Shown here: piece after piece, positions 12,906 through 36,332 of the stretch
Layout of the letters: each line of letters begins with the position of its first letter
How positions within the stretch are numbered: position 1 is the stretch's first letter
Source: Cervus elaphus
Taxonomy: Eukaryota > Chordata > Mammalia > Artiodactyla > Cervidae
Assembly (NCBI RefSeq): GCF_910594005.1
Contig: NC_057826.1
Span: 79,341,163-79,405,162 of the forward strand
DNA: 64,000 bases
Direction of reading: 5' to 3'
Position numbers and translations under genes: made by a program
The notes under the pieces: model-generated
The model's input: the letters and a program-made list of their open reading frames with translations, nothing else
Told to the model about the DNA's origin: nothing
Databases searched by the model: none

Positions 12906-12929
12906 GGTGCTGACGTCAATTGTATTGAG

Positions 12930-13270
12930 TTTGAGTTCTATTACCAATGGGACTTGTTTTACAAGGCTGGGGGTAGTTGTCTTCCGCCCAGACCTCAGGG
13001 AATTGTTGAGTTAACTCTCTCTCTTTCGACTGTTAAGCCCATCCAGTTTCCCTTCCAGGAGATTGTGCAACCTCCATTCATCTTGAGGGGTTACCGAGAG
13101 GAAGAGTAAATAGGTAGTTGAGCCCACTCAAAGAGTGGGTCTTTCGTGGGGGGGAAATGTCACTTGTGCCCCCAATTTAGACAGCAAGTCTCTTCCCAAC
13201 AAAGGTACTGGGCATTCAGGGATGTATAAAAATTCATGAGCCACTTGGTGTCCCCCCATCTGACATTTTC
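12930..13270 (-). pseudogene. pol: pol remnant: protease C-terminus and start of reverse transcriptase
   Basis: Reading the - strand from about 13240, one frame gives the typical end of a retroviral protease (PVPLLGRDLL followed by KLGAQVTF). A short RT N-terminal stretch then follows with a stop and shift. The protease active site is absent because of the upstream deletion. The RT palm, with its catalytic YxDD box, is also missing: sequence passes at about 12905-12930 straight to the connection region. Confidence 0.75.
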
Positions 13271-14548
13271 AGGGAAGGCTTGAGACACAAAGGCTGCATT
13301 TATCACCATCTGAGACCTAGCAGCCTCTGGATCTATTGGCATATAAAGTCTATAGGCCTCACACAGTCTTTCATAGAACTCAGAGGGTGATTCGCTTTTC
13401 CTTTGAATCACGTCGGAGGGTTTTGCCATGCTTATAGGTTTTAAGTGACCCTTCCCTTCCTCTGTGTTACAGTCCCAGTTGGGCCCCTCATGGGGGGTGG
13501 CTGGTTCTCCCACTGCTGCGGGTTTGCAGCCCTCGGGTGCCATTTCTCTTAACCATTTTCTGGCCTCAGTTAGGATCCTGTGTCTTTCCTCAGGGCTGAA
13601 AAGGGAGACTAGCACTTGGATTATGTCATCCCATATAGGGTGGTGGTAGGTTTGAAAAATAGTCTCCATTAGCCTAATCATGGCTTGTGGCTCCCCCGAG
13701 TATGGTGGAGCGTGTCTCTGCCAGTTTAATGTATCCACAGAGGAAAATGGCTGGTAATAATAGACGACAGGTGGCAGATGGCAGTGCCCACATGCTTCCT
13801 GAACCAAAGCCTGTTGTAGCTCTCTGAGGGGCATCTATAGTGGGGTTCTTTCCCCCTGTTCCTTGGCGGAGTGCAGCCTATGTCTAATTCCTGTGTTTTC
13901 TTCCCCCTTTCCATCAGTACTCACCAGGAGAGGTGGATACAATCTAGGAGATCCGGCTGAGGTGGAATCCTGGGGGCGTTGACCAGAGGTCTCCATCACT
14001 GGGATCGGAGCCTGCCAAAAGGGTGGCTCTACGATCTCTGGGAGAGCTGGTGGAGGACCAGCGGCTGCTGCAGGAACTTCACCTGGCCCTGGATCAGGGC
14101 ATTAAGGCAGCCTCCGGTCCTGGTGGAGCACTTGGTGGCGGGTGTGTCATCCAGTATGGGGGGAGGGGGCAGGTCATCCCCGTCCAACTCCTGTAGAATT
14201 TCTTTTTCATCATCAGTCAATTTTTGTGCCATTAATATTTTTCCCTTTCCCTTCTGGATACCTCGTCCAAGGAGGAGGGTCTTGAGCTAACCCTAGCCAT
14301 GAGTCAATATATAGATATTGATTTAGGTGTCCCAGCTCTCCTGTGACTACTGTATAGACTGCTTTCACTATTTTTAAGTTCATGGTGTTCTCTGGTGGCC
14401 ATCCTACTCCCACAGGGGGCCATTCGACCTCACAGAATATATGGAGGCAGTTAGGCGTCATCTTCACCCCATAGTCTCCTCCAAATCCCTTCTTTAAATT
14501 TTTAATCATGCACTCCAAAACAGTTGCCTTAGATTCATTTCCTCCCAT
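13250..14548 (-). pseudogene. gag: gag remnant (matrix and capsid)
   Basis: The frame opens at 14548 with Met-Gly-Gly, a myristoylation-type N-terminus, and a matrix-like segment to about 14213. A proline-rich linker follows in another frame (14232-14029), then capsid (13834 to about 13275) with a major-homology-like stretch around FYERLCEAY. Shifts separate matrix, linker and capsid. The capsid C-terminus and nucleocapsid zinc knuckle are missing: capsid sequence runs directly into the protease end. Confidence 0.85.
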
Positions 14549-14573
14549 CTTGCTTACCTTCTCAGACCTTCTT

Positions 14574-14885
14574 CTATTTTTCCTTTTCGTTCTGTCTACG
14601 AAGTTCTCGGTACTCTATGTACTTCTGATATTTCCACTCAATGAAACACTTATATTGCCATTCCACCTCCTTCCTAATTGGGATGAGAAGAGCCTTACCT
14701 GCCAGATCCCAGAGGAAGAAGGGGGATCGGCATGTATTCACCTGCCTGTCAGCACTACCAAACCAGAACACCACATGGTCCAAGACTGTTTCTCCCTTAA
14801 CTTTTAAAGTCCATTCTGCCTTGGTGGGCCTGATCAGGTGTGGATGAAAACACAGATGGGTTAAATATCCCACATCCCAGGCCAC
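14574..14885 (-). other. 103-codon open frame in the proviral leader, upstream of gag
   Basis: An open frame lies between the primer site and the gag start. It ends 26 bases before the gag ATG and is in a different frame from it. It could be a leader reading frame like the pre-gag or glyco-Gag regions of some gammaretroviruses, or a chance opening. No hydrophobic signal-anchor is obvious. Function unknown. Confidence 0.35.
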
Positions 14886-15444
14886 CTACGGAAAGGCCAA
14901 CTCATACTCACCTATGTATCCCCCCCCCCCCTTCTAGCCTGACAATTCCAAGGGGGTCAAGAATTTCACAGCAGATGGGACACCTCCTTGGGGAGGGCAG
15001 AATACAAGCACATAAAAACAAATTTCTTCTCCTAACAATCCCCTGGCGATTGCTTGGTAATAATTATCCCCAAGACAGCATGGACATCACCTCCTAAATG
15101 ACCTTCACAAATTTCCTTCCTAAGACCTAACACGCTTATCGACCTGTGTACCAAGCAATCGCCTCCACCTGCCTATTCCAGGCTCCTGTGAATAGGAGCC
15201 CCCTGATGAAGTCCCTCCCAGGGGGGTGATCAGGCCCCCTCTTCCACCCTGCCAGGTGGGTTCCTCCTCACCTGAGCGCTCAGTTCCCCTGCTGCCGTCC
15301 ACTACCTGCTAACATGAAAGGTCCAGGCGTTGAGAAGCAGAATCCTTCCAGAAGGGTGAGGCGCCTTCCCCCCACCCCAGAAGATTCAAGCCCCAAGGCC
15401 TCAGAGTAGTCCCAAATGGGACTTGTCTCCTCAAAGTGAGGAGT

Positions 15445-15462
15445 TTCCAGGCCAACGCACCA
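15445..15462 (-). other. Primer binding site, tRNA-Gly type
   Basis: Two bases inside the 5' LTR the - strand reads TGGTGCGTTGGCCTGGAA. From memory this matches the complement of the 3' end of mammalian tRNA-Gly (TCC type) at 17 of 18 positions. Proline is the commoner primer for gammaretroviruses, so this helps place the family. Confidence 0.75.
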
Positions 15463-15464
15463 AA

Positions 15465-15999
15465 TGTTGTAGCCACGTGTTCTGGGAAACAAACTCACTC
15501 AGAAGGACAATGCAGATAGTGGAGTGCAATTGATTACACCAGCGGGCCCAAGGCAGAGTCTCCTCTTAGCCAAGGACCCTGACCAGTTTTTGTGAAAACC
15601 TTACATACCCTAAATGTATGTGCCCAAACCCACCTCCCCAAATTCCCTGAAACTAGTCTGAACAAAGGAAAAGAAAAATACAATCAAAGTTAACACATGA
15701 TGCATATGCCTTAAGCCTAGGTAGTTAACAGTGGACAATTATCAATAGGCCTGTGGTCATACCCCAATAAGCATAATAGAATTTATGATTCTATTTGGTT
15801 ACACAGATAATTAGGGTATTCTTTTAGGCAATGGAGAGTCTAGGTACGAGCCCTGGGGCTCTTCCATGGAGGGGAGGGTGGTCTGGTTTTCCAGTTGGTA
15901 TATAATTTTCATAGATACTGGGCATAGAGCTCAAAGTCCACAGTCTGGCCCAAGATGGAGACCTGCTTTCAAGATGAATCTGTTCTGTTTCCTCTGTCA
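15465..15999 (-). repeat. 5' LTR of the provirus
   Basis: It aligns along its length with 8716-9251. The stretch equivalent to the 3' LTR's TATA-like sequence reads ttacata on the + strand, so the likely promoter box of this copy is degraded. Confidence 0.92.
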
Positions 16000-18088
16000 C
16001 TAAGGCCCACTTGACTTTGCATTTCAAGATGTCTGGCTCTAGGTGAGTGATAACACCATCGTGGTTATCTGAGTCATGAAGATCTTTTTTGTGTAGTTCT
16101 TCTGTGTATTCTTGCCACCTCTTCTTAGTATCTTCTGCTTCTGTTAGGTCCATACCATTTCTGTCCTTTATTGTGCCCATCTTTGCATGAAATATTCCCT
16201 TGGTATCTCTAATTTTCTTGAAGAGATCTCTAGTCTTTCTTGTTCTATTGTTTTTCTCTATTTCTTTGCAATGATCACTTAGGAAGTCTTTCTTATTTTT
16301 CATTGCTATTCTTTGGAACTCTGCATTCAGATAGGTATATCTTTTATTTTCTCCTTTGCCTTTCATTTCTCTTCTTTTCTCAGCTATTTGTAAGCCCTCC
16401 TCAGACAACCATTTTGCCTTTTTGCATTTCTTTTTCTTGGGGATCGTCTTGATCACTGTCTCCTGTACAATGTTAAGAACCTCCATCCATAGTTCTTTAA
16501 GTACTCTATCAGATAGATCTAATCCCTTGAATATATTTGTCACTTCCACTGTATAATCGTAAGGGATTTGATTTAGGTCATACCTGAATGGTCTAGTGGT
16601 TTTCCCTACTTTCTTCAGTTGAAGTTTGAATTTGGCAATTAAGGAGTTCATGATCTGAGCCATAGTCAGCTCCCAGTCTTGTTTTTGCTGACTGTATAGA
16701 GCTTCTCCATCTTTAGCTGCAAAGAATAGAATCAATCTGATTTCGGTATTGACCATCTGGAGATGTCCATGTGTTGAGTCTTCTCTTGTGTTGTTGGAAA
16801 GAGGGTGTTTGCTATGACCAGTGCATTCTCTTGGCAAAACTCTGTTAGCCTTTGCCCTGCTTCATTTTGTACTCCAAGACCAAATTTGCCTGTTACTCCA
16901 GGTATATTTTGACTTCCTACTTTTACATTCTGGTCCCCTATGATGAAAAGGACATCTTTTTTGGGTGTTAGTTCTAGAAGGTCTTATAGGTCTTCATAGA
17001 ACCATTCAGTTTCAGCTTCTTCAGCATTACTGGTTGGAGCATAGACTTGGATTACTGTGATATTGAATGGTTTGCCTTGGAAATGAAAAGAGATCATTCT
17101 GTCATTTTTGAGACTGCACCCAACTACTGCATTTCGGAATCTTGTTGACTATGAGGGCTACTCCATTACTTCTAAGGGATTCTTGCCCACAGTAGTAGAT
17201 ATAATGGTCATCTGAATTAAATTCACCCATTCCAGGCCATTTTGGCTCACTGATTCCTAAAACGTCGATATTCACTCTTGCCATCTCCTGTTCCTGTGTG
17301 AACAGGAAAGACCTGTGGCATGTGAACAAGAGATGGCAAGAATGAACATCGACATTTTAGGAAAAAACAAATAAACAAGCCAATAAAAACGGACAAAGGA
17401 CATGAACAAGCAGTTTATGAAACAAGAAACAGCAGTATCTATAAACATATGAAAAAATAACCTTTAATAAAGAAATATATATCAAAAAGAGTTTTTCCAT
17501 CTCGACTGGCAAAAATTAAAATGTTTGGTGAAACTGAGTGCTATGAGGATGCGATGAAATGGACACTATCACACAGAATTGCCTTCTCAGTAAGGGACCC
17601 TGAAGCTGGAAAAGGGCATAGCTTTTCTGGAGGGCAATTGGCAATTTCTCTCAAAATGTCAAAGAAACATAATCTTTGCACTGTGGCTTCAACTATTTAT
17701 TTGGGCCCAGTATAAAGACGTTCTCCTAGCCAAGTGAACAAACATGCTATTGCAACATCATATATATTAAAGTCATAAGGACTTCAATAAGTAACTGATA
17801 AATTATCCAGATAATGAAACAAGGAATAAGGATGAAGTATGACCTGCTGGTCAAAGATCTCCAACACATGTCAAACAAGCCAAGGAGCATGCATGCATTG
17901 ACACACACAAATAAGGACATACAAAGAAAGATGGACCCAAAATAAGGTCTATCGTCTAGTTAACAGTGTTGAACCAATGCCAGTGTCCTGGTCTTGAGTT
18001 GGGCGAAGGGTACTCTATGTACTACTTTTGAGTTTATAATTACCATGAAACTGTAATTACTTCAAAATCAAAAGTTAAAAAAAAAAAC

Positions 18089-18574
18089 AAAGTGGAGAAA
18101 GTGTGTAGTGTATGATTATACAAAGTTTCAAAAGGTAAGAACAATCCCTTTGTCATTAAATTCAAGATGAGTGAGGAAAGCTTATGTAAACAGAGAACAA
18201 TCCCACCCACCCCCTTCACTCCTGAGGGTTTGCTTTCAGAAGAATAATAAATTAATCTTAAAGTATCCCTGCTTCCTCTGCAGAGATTAAAGAGTGCATG
18301 CTGCTCAAGAATTTGATCTGGCCCAACAAAGAGAAGGCCCTCAGAAGTAGACTGCTCTGTCATTTTGGCAAGGTTTGTGATGGGCCTTATTCATTTCATA
18401 CTAGAGGCCTCTTTCAATGTTCTAAAAGCAGGACAGGGTAACTGAAACTGCTTTACATAATAATGGCAAATGTTATCTCCAGAGAGGGCAGGCTGGCACC
18501 TCTAGGGAAACGGTTCACTTTCTTTTGTGGATTCAGCTGCATTGTCCCTAGGCACTGCTGTCAGTTCTTGGAAG

Positions 18575-18619
<45 letters not shown>

Positions 18620-19460
18620 CGGTTGATCCAGAAATTTACAGGAACATGAAATATTTCAGAAGAGGCCAGGGAACATTTCTTCATCTCATACCAGCAGAGA
18701 GATCTCAGGGAAACACATGGAGCTCCAGGGCTGGCCTTGAACTACTGTGCTGGCCTGAGATAGCCAAAGCCCGCCCTGCTATTTTCTCCTCAGTCCCTCA
18801 TAGAAAAATTGACTGGCAGGAACCACAGTTACAGAGAATTCTTGCTTCAGAGTGCCCTGATTCTCAGATGGTGGGGGAAAGACAGATTCTCTGGGAGAAC
18901 ACCCCCTGTGTGTTGGGAGTGGGGTCTTGCACTGCGAAGATTATAAAGGAAAGAAACTCTGAGTCCCCAGCAAAGCAGATACCTCGATGGAATTAGAAGT
19001 CCAGAGGATTTAGTCGGAGTAACATCTGTGAAAGGAAAGGGGAGGAAGCAGGATCAAGAAGGAGGAGCTGTGAGACCCTGAGATGCAGATCTGACAAACG
19101 CCAGACCTATAGGAAGCTCCAAACCAGACAGCCCCTTAGAGGAGCCCCGTGTTAGGCACAGAAGTGGCAAGGTCCTTGTACCACCGTCCTGTCCAGTCAC
19201 TGGCTGAGGCCACGCTTGGAAGGAGTTAACTGCCAGCTAGTGACTGCTAATCATACTCCCCACAGCAAAAGTGAGTCCTTTCTAGAAGAAGGATCTGAAG
19301 AGTATCTGCATCTCCATGCCTGCCAGAGGGACTGTCTCTGAAAGAGGAAAGGGGGAAATCGCAATTTTGAGAACAGGGCTAAAAATTTGGTTGTGTTCAT
19401 AAAGCACTCAATGAGAAGTTATATTAAGCATCCTATTTGGGGGGTTGTCCCCCTATATTG
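18089..19460. other. Intergenic sequence with a (TG)n microsatellite
   Basis: No gene recognised. A 43-bp (TG)n run lies at 18576-18618 and creates spurious open frames on both strands. Confidence 0.6.
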
Positions 19461-19464
19461 CAAC

Positions 19465-19765
19465 CTAGCTGGCGCTAGTGATAAAGAACCAGCCTGCCAA
19501 TGCAGAAGACATAAGCAAGGACACCCCCCACCCCTTCCCAAACATAGCAGAAGAAAGCAATCTTGGGCGTGAGGGCAAAGAGAAGCCGAGGCCTGTCTTT
19601 CATATATATATATAAAATATATATATCAGATCCTCTGGAGGAGGGCATAACAACCCACTCAAGTATTCTTGCATGGAGAATCCCCATGGACAGAGAAGCC
19701 TGGCAGGCTACATAGTCCATGGGGTTGAAAAGAGTCGGACATGACTGAAAAGACTTAGCATACAA
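19465..19765 (+). mobile_element. Ruminant SINE carrying an internal insertion
   Basis: The SINE head (19465-19511) and body (about 19628-19765, 'cagatcctctggagga...') are separated by about 115 bases of unrelated sequence ending in a (TA)n run. Confidence 0.8.
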
Positions 19766-19784
19766 GCATACTTGCATATATTTA

Positions 19785-19971
19785 TTTATTTTGCATATAT
19801 TTATTTATCTGGCTGCTCCAGGTCTTAGCTGCAGCCCGCAGGATCTTTAGTTGTGGCATTCAAACTCTTCGTGCAGCCTGAGGTGTCTAGTTCCCCTGAC
19901 CAGGATCAAACCCAGGCGCCCTGCATTGGGAGCACAGAGTCTTAGTCACTGGACCACCAAGGGAAGTCCCC
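19785..19971 (-). mobile_element. Ruminant tRNA-type SINE
   Basis: Reverse orientation; head 'gggacttcccttggtgg' at the right end. Confidence 0.85.
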
Positions 19972-20264
19972 AGTGTCTGTCTTGTAAAAACCTCTGCATG
20001 CTGTGGTACAGAGTTCCTGAAAAGAACCTGTACAAACCCTGGGTGGATGATTTCTATATGGTGTTTACAAACAACTGCCTAAATCCACAGGGCAATAGGG
20101 GGGCAATTTTAAAAAACAAGAAGTTGAATAAGCTATACATTAGAGTTATGAGATTCTAGATGGAGCGATATCTCACAAAATTAATAATCCATTACCTGCA
20201 AACAGGCAAAGACTGTGTCAGTCTCTAGTAAATTTATTGCCAACATTTAAAAATCAAACATTCC

Positions 20265-20432
20265 AGGATGTCCCTGGTGATCCAGAGGCTAAAACTCTGT
20301 GCTCCCAGTGCAGGGTTCCCGGGTTCAGTTCCTGGTCAGGAAACTGATTCCACATGCCACAACTGAAGATCGAAGATCCCCTGTGCTGCAGCTAAGACCT
20401 GGTGCAGCCAAATAAATAAATACATATTTTTT
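20265..20432 (+). mobile_element. Ruminant tRNA-type SINE
   Basis: Diverged head 'ggatgtccctggtgatcc', core, and tail (aaat)n. Confidence 0.85.
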
Positions 20433-20744
20433 AAATCAAATATTTCATATGAAAACCCAGATTTCTACCTTCTGTTTCCAGTTCCTAAAATCTGGCAATC
20501 CTGGGTTGGCCTTGTCAGTTACAAACATGAGGGAGACTAAGTGGTCTGCAAGCAGCAGGGCAGGGAGCCACCAATCCCAGGGGTTCCCAGGCTCTGAGAC
20601 CAAGGGGTGCTGCCTCTCATCACCCTAAGCTTACACCACCAACCACAATTTAACCATTCTACACAGATGTGTAAGAGGACAGAGCAGCAGGTAAATTCAG
20701 TTCAGAAAAAACAGTTTCATCAGAACTGGTTAAATCTCTTTTAA

Positions 20745-21370
20745 GATCATTTGACCATAGTCATCAATTGAAAACATTTGACCCAGGATAAAATATACCT
20801 ATTCGCACCAAATACAAAATATATATATACATCCAAGGTTGTTCATTGTAGCAGTGTTTGAAATGGCAAAACACTGGAAGCTATTTAAATGTTCTTCGGT
20901 GGGAGACTGGCTAAATAAATTATGGAATATCCACACAATGGAATATCTTCTAGCTATTTTTAAAAGGGAGAGACAGAATAAAGGGGACTATTGTGAACTA
21001 CTCAGAACAATCGCCAAGAATGTATTTTAAGAAATCAAAGAGAGAAGTGGGGGAAAAGAAGAAAGAAGAGAAACAAGCAATTTGAAGGACATTATGTGTA
21101 CTGCTATTTCATTCATGGGAAACGTTTAAGGGAAAATATGCATGTAAATGCCTAGGAAACTTCTAGAAGGATACACAAGACCAAGAGCTATAGGGGGAGC
21201 AGGTAAAAGAAGCATAGGGAAGAATTTCTTTTTTACTTTTCACTCTATAACCTTGTGTCTCTTTTAAAAATTGTGAACATGTGTTATTTTTGTAACTTAA
21301 AAAATAGATATTTCAATGATTAGAACAAAAATGCATTGATGCAGAAAATAAAATTCCAATTTAGAGAAAA
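20745..21370 (+). mobile_element. Old L1 3' end fragment
   Basis: Recognisable L1 ORF2 terminal sequence (encodes AKHWKLFKCSS and HTMEYLLAIF pieces at 20839-21030), then 3'UTR-like AT-rich sequence. Diverged. Confidence 0.65.
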
Positions 21371-22074
21371 TTAATTTCCAAGAAAACTGTCATTCTCTAA
21401 CGTCAAAAAAATTAAGAGTAGCTATTCAACACTGACAGCAGGTCAGGTTGTCATGACTCATTTTGATTTCACATATGGAAATAAAATTGCCTACTTCACT
21501 GGATTAGACATATTCAATAAAATTTACAAAAAGCACCCAACAGTTGCCAGCACTTAGTAAGTGTTCAATAAAAGTCACTGTTATCACACAGTCCTCCCAC
21601 ACCACACGAGCCTGACTTGTGTCAGAGATGATGAGTCAATAACCAACATGGAATAGCTATAGCAAGATGCAGGACTTGAATTCCACCCCAGGTGAACTCC
21701 TTCCGGACTACAGTCAGCCTTTGAGGAAGATGAGAGTGCAGTCCTCTGTCACAGAGGCATCTCCTCAAGATCTGCAGATGGTCCCACCTCCATATAAGAA
21801 ACACCCCACTACCTATTCAAATCCCCACTTAAAAGAGACTCCTACACACATATGTATTTTCCCCCAAAATTTCCTACCCTCTTCTCCAACAAACCAGCTT
21901 GATGACTGGTAGAAGCTGAAGACTCCCACCCTTCTTGCTTTCCTTCTACATTTTTCTGTTCACAGATTCCCCCCCAATATCTCCGGCATTCTCTGGAGGC
22001 CAAATATCGCCCCCGCCCAGACAAGGAGGCTATGTGCGTTCATGAGCTCCCAGCCCAGAATTCTCCTTTCCCCA
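21371..22074. other. Intergenic sequence, nothing recognised
   Basis: No exon, RNA gene or clear repeat beyond an old L2/MIR-like remnant near 21540-21580. Confidence 0.4.
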
Positions 22075-22230
22075 AACCCTTCGCTCTTTGAGAGGGCTTC
22101 TCTTGTTGCGGAGCATGGGCTCTAGAGCATGTAGGCTCAGTAGTTGTGGCACAAGGGCTTAGTTGCCCCGAGGCTTGTGGTATCTTAAGGCAGATCTTAA
22201 CCACTGGACCATGAGAGAAGGCCCTCAAAC
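22075..22230 (-). mobile_element. Diverged ruminant tRNA-type SINE
   Basis: Reverse orientation, with 'gttgcggagcatgggctctagagc' and 'ggcttagttgccccgagg' typical of these elements. Confidence 0.8.
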
Positions 22231-24029
22231 GTTTTGCTCTTTGGGGTGTGACCTCCCTCAGCCTCCCCCCACCCTACCCCCCACCCCCACCAATCTCAAC
22301 CCCTGGATCTGGCTGCTCACCTCTGGACAGGAAGTGGAGAGAGACCAAATATGCCTTACAGGCCTATCCCTTTGAGCCAAAGCCCTGAGAGGCTCTGCTT
22401 CAGTCCTCCTAAATCCCCTCCCCCAGCCCCAAGGGCAGGTGGCAAGCCCTGGGAAGGGTTCCCACAGTGCATTAGCTCTGAACAGGTCAGGAGGAAGAGG
22501 AGTGTCATGCTATCCAGCCTCTGTTGTCAATAATTCATGAGGTTCAGACTGAGGGGCACCAGTCAGTCAGTTTCCCCCAGCACATGGGGAAAATTAGACT
22601 CAAGCTCTCTTATCTCATCCAGATGTGCTGAATATCACAGCTGTATAACATCTCGATTGAGGAATAAACTATAAATCCAATGCATGCTTGTTATATCATT
22701 CACTACTCATACACTTTTAGATGCTGAAATCTTTTTGGCTGCTTAGCTGAGCTACACATATACTACCTGAACCTTTAGCAAGTATGAATTCTGTTAAACA
22801 GCAATCCCCGGAACTAAATTTCACAGACCAGGATTTTCTCTCCTCTAATTGTAGGGATTGACATCAGGTTGCCAGACTGGTGATTTCACCAACTAACAAC
22901 CTTTTTCTCAACCTACCCATCTGCTTTCATCATCTTCTCTTAACAAAAAGACTAACACCAAAAAAAAAAAAAAAAGAGCAAAAGCATATCACAGAATAAA
23001 GGACTATCTGTTAAATTAAATAATCTTAGCTTTATGAAACATGGTATTTTCATTTTTTTTGCCTTGAACTAGTGAAAACTTAGCCTTGGATCTGCACAAC
23101 TTCTCAGGCTGGCATTTGGAGGCCACAGGGTTAAACCAATTCAGATGCTGACACTGGGTCTGTCGGGGCCTTTCTTCAGTGTATCATAAGTGATCCAGAT
23201 TTATTAATTCTCCCAGAAACCCGGGAGGGAGATCATTTCAGCCCACTTGGCAGAAGTGGAGGCTGAAGTCTAGGGCACAGAATTTATAGCTGGAGAGGAC
23301 CTTATCTATCATCTATCCCAGCACCCTCAGCTTACAGACGGAGAGCCTGGCCTGTGGCAGCAATAATTACTCTATGGTGGCAATAATTACTATGTGTTTA
23401 GTAGTTCAAAGTTTATAAAAATGCTTTTACATTCAACAAATATTTATTGAACTAGGATGGAGGCTAAGACCTGGGGACACAGTGATTATAGAGAACTTGA
23501 GTGCTCCTGAGTGCTCTGAATTTCCACCACTGGTTAGGGGACCCTCTAGCTTCCTTGCTACCACTTAGGCCTAGAGAAGTCCTCTAGAGTGGAGGATATA
23601 AGAGATCCTGTCAGGTCAGGATCTTTAATTCTGCACACTGGTTACCCCTGGTGATCAGAGTCTGCCCTCCAGGCCTATGGGGATGGAGGAGAACTTGAGC
23701 CAGAGTGAAGGGCAGTGCGGGCTTAGCCCTGCTCCTCTCCATTAGGTGTCTCTCCTAGGCTCCTCCAGGCTCCCCTGAGACCCTCAGGAGGTGAGCCCCC
23801 TGGGGACCACGGGCCTCACCCCCATGAGCAATCTCAAAACATCTGCCCTTCTCTGGGCTATCACAAACGTGGACCCAGACTTTCTTGGAAAACAAAACGC
23901 ACCTTGAAGTTCTAGGAAGCAAAAGCAAACAGTTAAAGTCCCCTCTGTCCCAAGAACTGACGTGGGCAAGCAGATGTGTGAGGAGGAGCGGGAGGACAAG
24001 GAAGTCTACGAGCTCCCCGAGGTGAGGAG
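22231..24029. other. DHRS4 upstream intergenic sequence
   Basis: No gene recognised. It includes a local 19-20 bp tandem copy (about 23356-23394, 'ggcaataattact') and a poly-A run at 22960-22976. Confidence 0.5.
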
Positions 24030-24373
24030 GGCCCTATAGGGAACCGGGACCGACAGCACCGGCACCCCCGCCCCCCGCCGCCCGCCCCCCGCCCCCGGGC
24101 GAGCAGGGGATCTAGGGGCGCGGCGGCCACAAACGGCAGGGGGCGCTCTCGGCCACGGCCGGCTCCCCTGGCCAAGGGGCCGCGCGGAGCCGGACGAGCA
24201 GTCCTGCTCTAGGGCTTCCGGGGAGCGGCGTGCCGGGAGCCGGGAGCCAGGAGCGGGGAGCTGGGAGGGGAGCGGGCCGCCGAGTAGGCGGCGAGTCACC
24301 CTTCGCCCTGCCCCTCGCCCTGCCCCACTGTCACCTCCCCTGGGCGGTGCAGAACCCTGAACCGGCCGGGGCC

Positions 24374-36332
<11,959 letters not shown>

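Larger units (their letters stand above)
8716..15999 (-). mobile_element. Gammaretrovirus-like endogenous provirus (class I ERV), defective
   Basis: A provirus of about 7.3 kb lies on the - strand, with 5' LTR on the right and 3' LTR on the left. Both LTRs begin TG and end CA when read along the provirus. A 4-bp direct repeat, ctaa, flanks it (8712-8715 and 16000-16003). Order along the provirus: LTR, tRNA-Gly-type primer site, gag, protease/RT remnants, RNase H, integrase, env, polypurine tract, LTR. Four-base duplications, the Gag and integrase style and a CX6CC transmembrane motif point to the gammaretrovirus-like group. Every gene is broken by stops, frameshifts or deletions. By eye the LTRs differ at roughly 6 percent of positions, many at CpG, which suggests an insertion some millions to low tens of millions of years old. 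It interrupts a BovB LINE. Confidence 0.93.
7219..17364 (-). mobile_element. BovB (RTE) LINE, split by the provirus, with a 5' inversion
   Basis: The 3' part is at 7219-8715 and the 5' part at 16000 to about 17292, with the provirus between. The - strand encodes reverse transcriptase including YADDT (8225-7218), RT N-terminal sequence (8614-8225), and the start of the endonuclease (17329-17102). Stops and shifts show it is dead. About 2.8 kb of a roughly 3.2-kb element is present. At the right end a short piece of the 5' region runs in the opposite direction (about 17300-17364). An 8-bp direct repeat, aaacaaat, flanks the whole (7211-7218 and 17365-17372). Confidence 0.88.
6720..18088 (+). 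mobile_element. Old L1 LINE fragment, split by the BovB insertion
   Basis: L1 ORF2-type sequence on the + strand at about 6720-7218 resumes at 17373, on the far side of the BovB, and runs to an A-rich tail near 18076-18088. The two parts join in the normal L1 order ('gttaatttcct...' before, 'ggacaaaggacatgaac...' after). It is highly diverged, with no long frame. Confidence 0.7.

Noticed and set aside
18463..18996. 177-codon open frame with a Cys-Val repeat
   Set aside because: The repeat is a translated (TG)n microsatellite.
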